Below are positions 63,863 to 64,000 of a stretch of 64,000 nucleotides of DNA, in pieces. The notes under the pieces are model-generated. The model did not search any database and had not been told where the DNA came from. It saw only the letters and a list, made by a program, of their open reading frames with translations. Source of the stretch: Dysgonomonas sp. 521 (GTDB taxonomy: Bacteria; Bacteroidota; Bacteroidia; Bacteroidales; Dysgonomonadaceae); NCBI RefSeq assembly GCF_010501055.1, contig NZ_QVMO01000005.1, positions 1 to 64,000 on the forward strand, in the 5' to 3' direction. Position 1 is the stretch's first letter, and every line of letters starts with the position of its first letter. The position numbers and the translations under genes were made by a program.

Positions 63863-64000
63863 ATGCCAGTAAACAGAAATGCACTGATACGATATAAAAC
63901 AATAGATACCTGCCTGCGCAACCGTTATCGCAGATGGACGCTCGAAGACCTGATTGAAGCCTGTTCGGATGCTTTGTACGAATATGAAGGTATCGATAAA
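63863..64000 (+). CDS. WYL-domain transcriptional regulator, N-terminal part (cut by window end)
   Basis: The first 46 residues run to the window edge, starting MPVNRNALIRYKTIDTCLRN and continuing RYRRWTLEDLIEACSDALYEY. This N terminus is typical of Bacteroidetes YafY-type regulators with a winged-helix domain and a C-terminal WYL ligand domain. Such proteins often repress or activate defence and RNA- or DNA-damage genes and sense nucleic-acid ligands. It may be the regulator of the ACGCA-N7-TGCG sites; this is inference from position. The WYL domain itself is beyond the window. Confidence 0.8.
   Translation, partial: MPVNRNALIRYKTIDTCLRNRYRRWTLEDLIEACSDALYEYEGIDK

Overview
The window comes from a low-GC member of the Bacteroidetes, most likely a Bacteroidales genome close to Dysgonomonas. 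The evidence is a full-length SprA type IX secretion gene, BACON-domain lipoproteins, an RprX/RprY-like two-component pair, Bacteroidetes promoters (TAnnTTTG at -7) and tight ATGA gene overlaps. No species assignment is possible from sequence reading alone.

Positions 1-29,700 are mostly core genome: a BACON phosphoesterase lipoprotein, gpmA, a flippase/glycosyltransferase/GNAT/yaaA operon, the ribosomal set rplM-rpsI-rpsB-tsf, thyA, the RprXY pair, sprA-ruvA, an M3 peptidase, catalase, tRNA-His and a DAACS symporter. Intergenic space holds several families of 180-220 bp MITE-like elements with CTGTTTAAATTTTA or GAAATTTCCTAAC ends.

Positions 30,130-64,000 hold an RNA quality-control and RNA-repair island, interrupted at 35,993-37,840 by a hydrolase fusion and at 38,769-49,504 by an NtrC-type two-component/ABC/TolC export module. 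The island contains a TROVE (Ro60/Rsr) gene, a Y RNA directly after it, two clusters holding seven more Y-RNA-like units on the minus strand, and a tRNA-like RNA with a large insertion. It also has a NYN-LOTUS protein, two COG3541 nucleotidyltransferases (one frameshifted), a DEAH helicase, an operon of Hen1, a Pnkp-type RNA ligase, a small unknown protein and a T4-type kinase-phosphatase, a radical SAM KamA-family protein, a second RNA ligase with an HD-kinase, a CbrC-like protein and the start of a WYL regulator.

All eight Y-like units share a closing helix with one bulged T followed by a GT:AC pair (GC:GC in one unit, a compensatory change) and an internal loop beginning CGTA. Several carry a circularly permuted tRNA-like domain, as in the YrlA type of Y RNA. 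The Ro60 gene, the nucleotidyltransferases, both Y-RNA arrays and the hen1 operon share an inverted repeat, ACGCA-N7-TGCG, 15-16 nt upstream of a TTTGTA promoter element. A sixth copy lies between the second ligase operon and the cbrC-like gene. I infer one regulon in which Ro60 with many interchangeable Y RNAs works with RNA end-healing and ligation enzymes. All gene functions here are inferred from motifs and not from experiments.
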